Below, piece by piece: positions 5,505 through 6,446 of a stretch of 6,446 bases of DNA. Source of the DNA: a bacterium (GTDB lineage Bacteria; Armatimonadota; Fimbriimonadia; Fimbriimonadales; GBS-DC); assembly GCA_029335935.2 (NCBI GenBank), contig JARJMV020000145.1, forward strand, positions 1-6,446. Reading direction: 5' to 3'. The notes under the pieces are model-generated. The model did not search any database, was not told the DNA's origin, and worked only from the letters and a program-made list of their open reading frames with translations. The position numbers were made by a program, and so were the translations under genes. How positions within the stretch are numbered: the first letter of the stretch is position 1; each line of letters begins with the position of its first letter.

Positions 5505-6446
5505 ATGGCAACTATCACAAAAACCGCGATTAGCGTAGCAGAGCTTGATGAGATGATAGAGCGTGGCGATTCGTTCCTGCTGCTTGATGTGCGCAATCAG
5601 GACGAGTTCGAACGCTGGAAGGTTGAGGGGCGCAACCCCGTAGAGACCCTCCACATTCCATACTTCCAATTCATGGAGAATGAGGAAGCGAGCATTGCCC
5701 GTGTGCCGAAGGGCAATCCGATTGTGGTGGTGTGCGCGAAGGGCGGTTCCTCCGAGTATGTCGCGAACCTGCTGCGCGATCGGGGCTACGAGGCGATGAA
5801 CCTCGAAGGCGGAATGGTCGCATGGGGCAACTACTACCGCGTGCGCCGCATCGAAGAAGTGAAGGATGTCGCTCTGTATCAGATTATGCGTCTGGCGCGT
5901 GGCGACCTCGCCTACGCAGTCGTGAGCAATGGGCAGGGCATCCTGATTGACCCCACCCGCCACACCGAGCAGTACACGAACCTTGCCGAGCGTGAGGGGT
6001 TCAAGATTGTGGCCATCTTCGACACCCACGCCCACGCCGACCATATCAGCGGCGGTCCCAAGCTTGCCAAAGAGCTGGGCGTGCCCTACTTCCTGCACCC
6101 CTACGACGGCATTCACCCCATCGATATGTTGCCCGCCACGATCGAGTATGAGTTCCTGACGGACAACTTCACTTACAAGTTTGGCGACGCGACGCTGAAG
6201 GGGATCCACATTCCGGGACACACGCTGGGCAACATGGCGTTCTTAGTGAACGACCGCTACCTGTTCACAGGCGACTCGATCTTCATCGTGTCGGTGGCGC
6301 GTCCCGACCTTGGCGGGCGCGGGCAGGAGTGGGCGCCCATTCACTACGAGTCGCTCTACAAGAAGCTGCTTACGCTGCCTGACGCGACGCTGGTGTTCCC
6401 GGCGCACTTCGCCACCGCAAGCCGCGAAGGACGCCCCGATGGCTCC
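5505..6446 (+). CDS. Rhodanese / persulfide-dioxygenase-like metallo-beta-lactamase fusion (partial, 3' end off the window)
   Basis: 314 residues are visible with no stop. Residues 9-113 form a rhodanese domain: LLLDVRNQDEF (25-35), the active-site loop CAKGGSSE (77-84, Cys77 the likely persulfide carrier) and LEGGMVAW (100-107). Residues from about 125 form a metallo-beta-lactamase fold with THAHADHISGG (174-184; His175, His177, Asp179, His180), PGHTLGN (237-243, His239), TGDS (255-258, Asp257) and FPAH (298-301, His301). By analogy with ETHE1, iron would be held by His175, His239 and Asp257. ARPDLGG (265-271) resembles the GRPDLL segment of CstB-type persulfide dioxygenases more than ETHE1's GRTD. 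A role in oxidising or transferring sulfane sulfur in the cytoplasm is therefore likely, but glyoxalase-II-like hydrolase activity is not excluded. Domain order is rhodanese first, unlike the MBL-first fusions PRF and CstB. More domains may follow beyond the window. It is divergent from wecB. Confidence 0.92.
   Translation, partial: MATITKTAISVAELDEMIERGDSFLLLDVRNQDEFERWKVEGRNPVETLHIPYFQFMENEEASIARVPKGNPIVVVCAKGGSSEYVANLLRDRGYEAMNLEGGMVAWGNYYRVRRIEEVKDVALYQIMRLARGDLAYAVVSNGQGILIDPTRHTEQYTNLAEREGFKIVAIFDTHAHADHISGGPKLAKELGVPYFLHPYDGIHPIDMLPATIEYEFLTDNFTYKFGDATLKGIHIPGHTLGNMAFLVNDRYLFTGDSIFIVSVARPDLGGRGQEWAPIHYESLYKKLLTLPDATLVFPAHFATASREGRPDGS

Noticed and set aside
5275..5538. 87-residue plus-strand frame across the intergenic region
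   Set aside because: Starts at GTG without a ribosome binding site, runs into the rhodanese gene out of frame, and matches no family.
5394..6221. 275-residue minus-strand open frame opposite the rhodanese-MBL gene
   Set aside because: It lies wholly antisense to a gene with clear catalytic motifs, shows no family signature, and is the expected mirror of GC-rich codon use.
1..6446. CRISPR arrays, tRNA or rRNA genes, insertion sequences, integrases or toxin-antitoxin pairs
   Set aside because: I found no regularly spaced repeats, cloverleaf-like sequences, transposase motifs or terminal inverted repeats; nearly all of the window is explained by metabolic and signalling genes.

Overview
The window is GC-rich bacterial chromosomal DNA with very tight gene packing: 4-bp overlaps, gaps of 10 to 31 bases, and classic AGGAGG-type ribosome binding sites. 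Nothing in it is phage-, plasmid- or transposon-like. The mix of genes (MASE1 sensor kinase, fatty-acid-type dehydrogenase, small TFIIB-type zinc ribbon, sulfur-handling rhodanese/metallo-beta-lactamase fusion) fits a free-living environmental bacterium. A lineage such as Armatimonadota or Chloroflexota is only a guess, since there is no rRNA or other marker gene.

Layout. Positions 1-5265 hold five genes, all on the minus strand and read from right to left: wecB (UDP-GlcNAc 2-epimerase), a MASE1-PAS-HisKA-HATPase histidine kinase, an acyl-CoA dehydrogenase, a short-chain dehydrogenase/reductase, and a small zinc-ribbon protein cut by the left edge. Gaps between them are 18, 31, -4 and 10 bases, so they look like one transcription unit. 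Positions 5266-5504 are a divergent intergenic region. It holds a possible 18-codon leader ORF before wecB with a very good ribosome binding site, two short perfect inverted repeats, and three copies of an 8-base YTGAGAAY element. From 5505 to the right edge a plus-strand gene encodes an N-terminal rhodanese domain fused to an ETHE1/persulfide-dioxygenase-like metallo-beta-lactamase domain; it is cut by the window end.

How the genes might work together. The dehydrogenase/reductase pair (ATGA overlap) could act in sequence on an acyl-CoA: alpha,beta-dehydrogenation, and a carbonyl/alcohol redox step. WecB makes UDP-ManNAc for surface polysaccharides. The kinase lies between these two metabolic blocks with no response regulator in view. 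The divergent rhodanese-MBL protein probably handles persulfide or other sulfane sulfur. I see no complete new defence or mobile system. The points most worth checking are the leader-ORF arrangement before wecB, the repeated elements in the divergent region, the rhodanese-first domain order of the sulfur protein, and the reductase lacking serine at the usual catalytic position.
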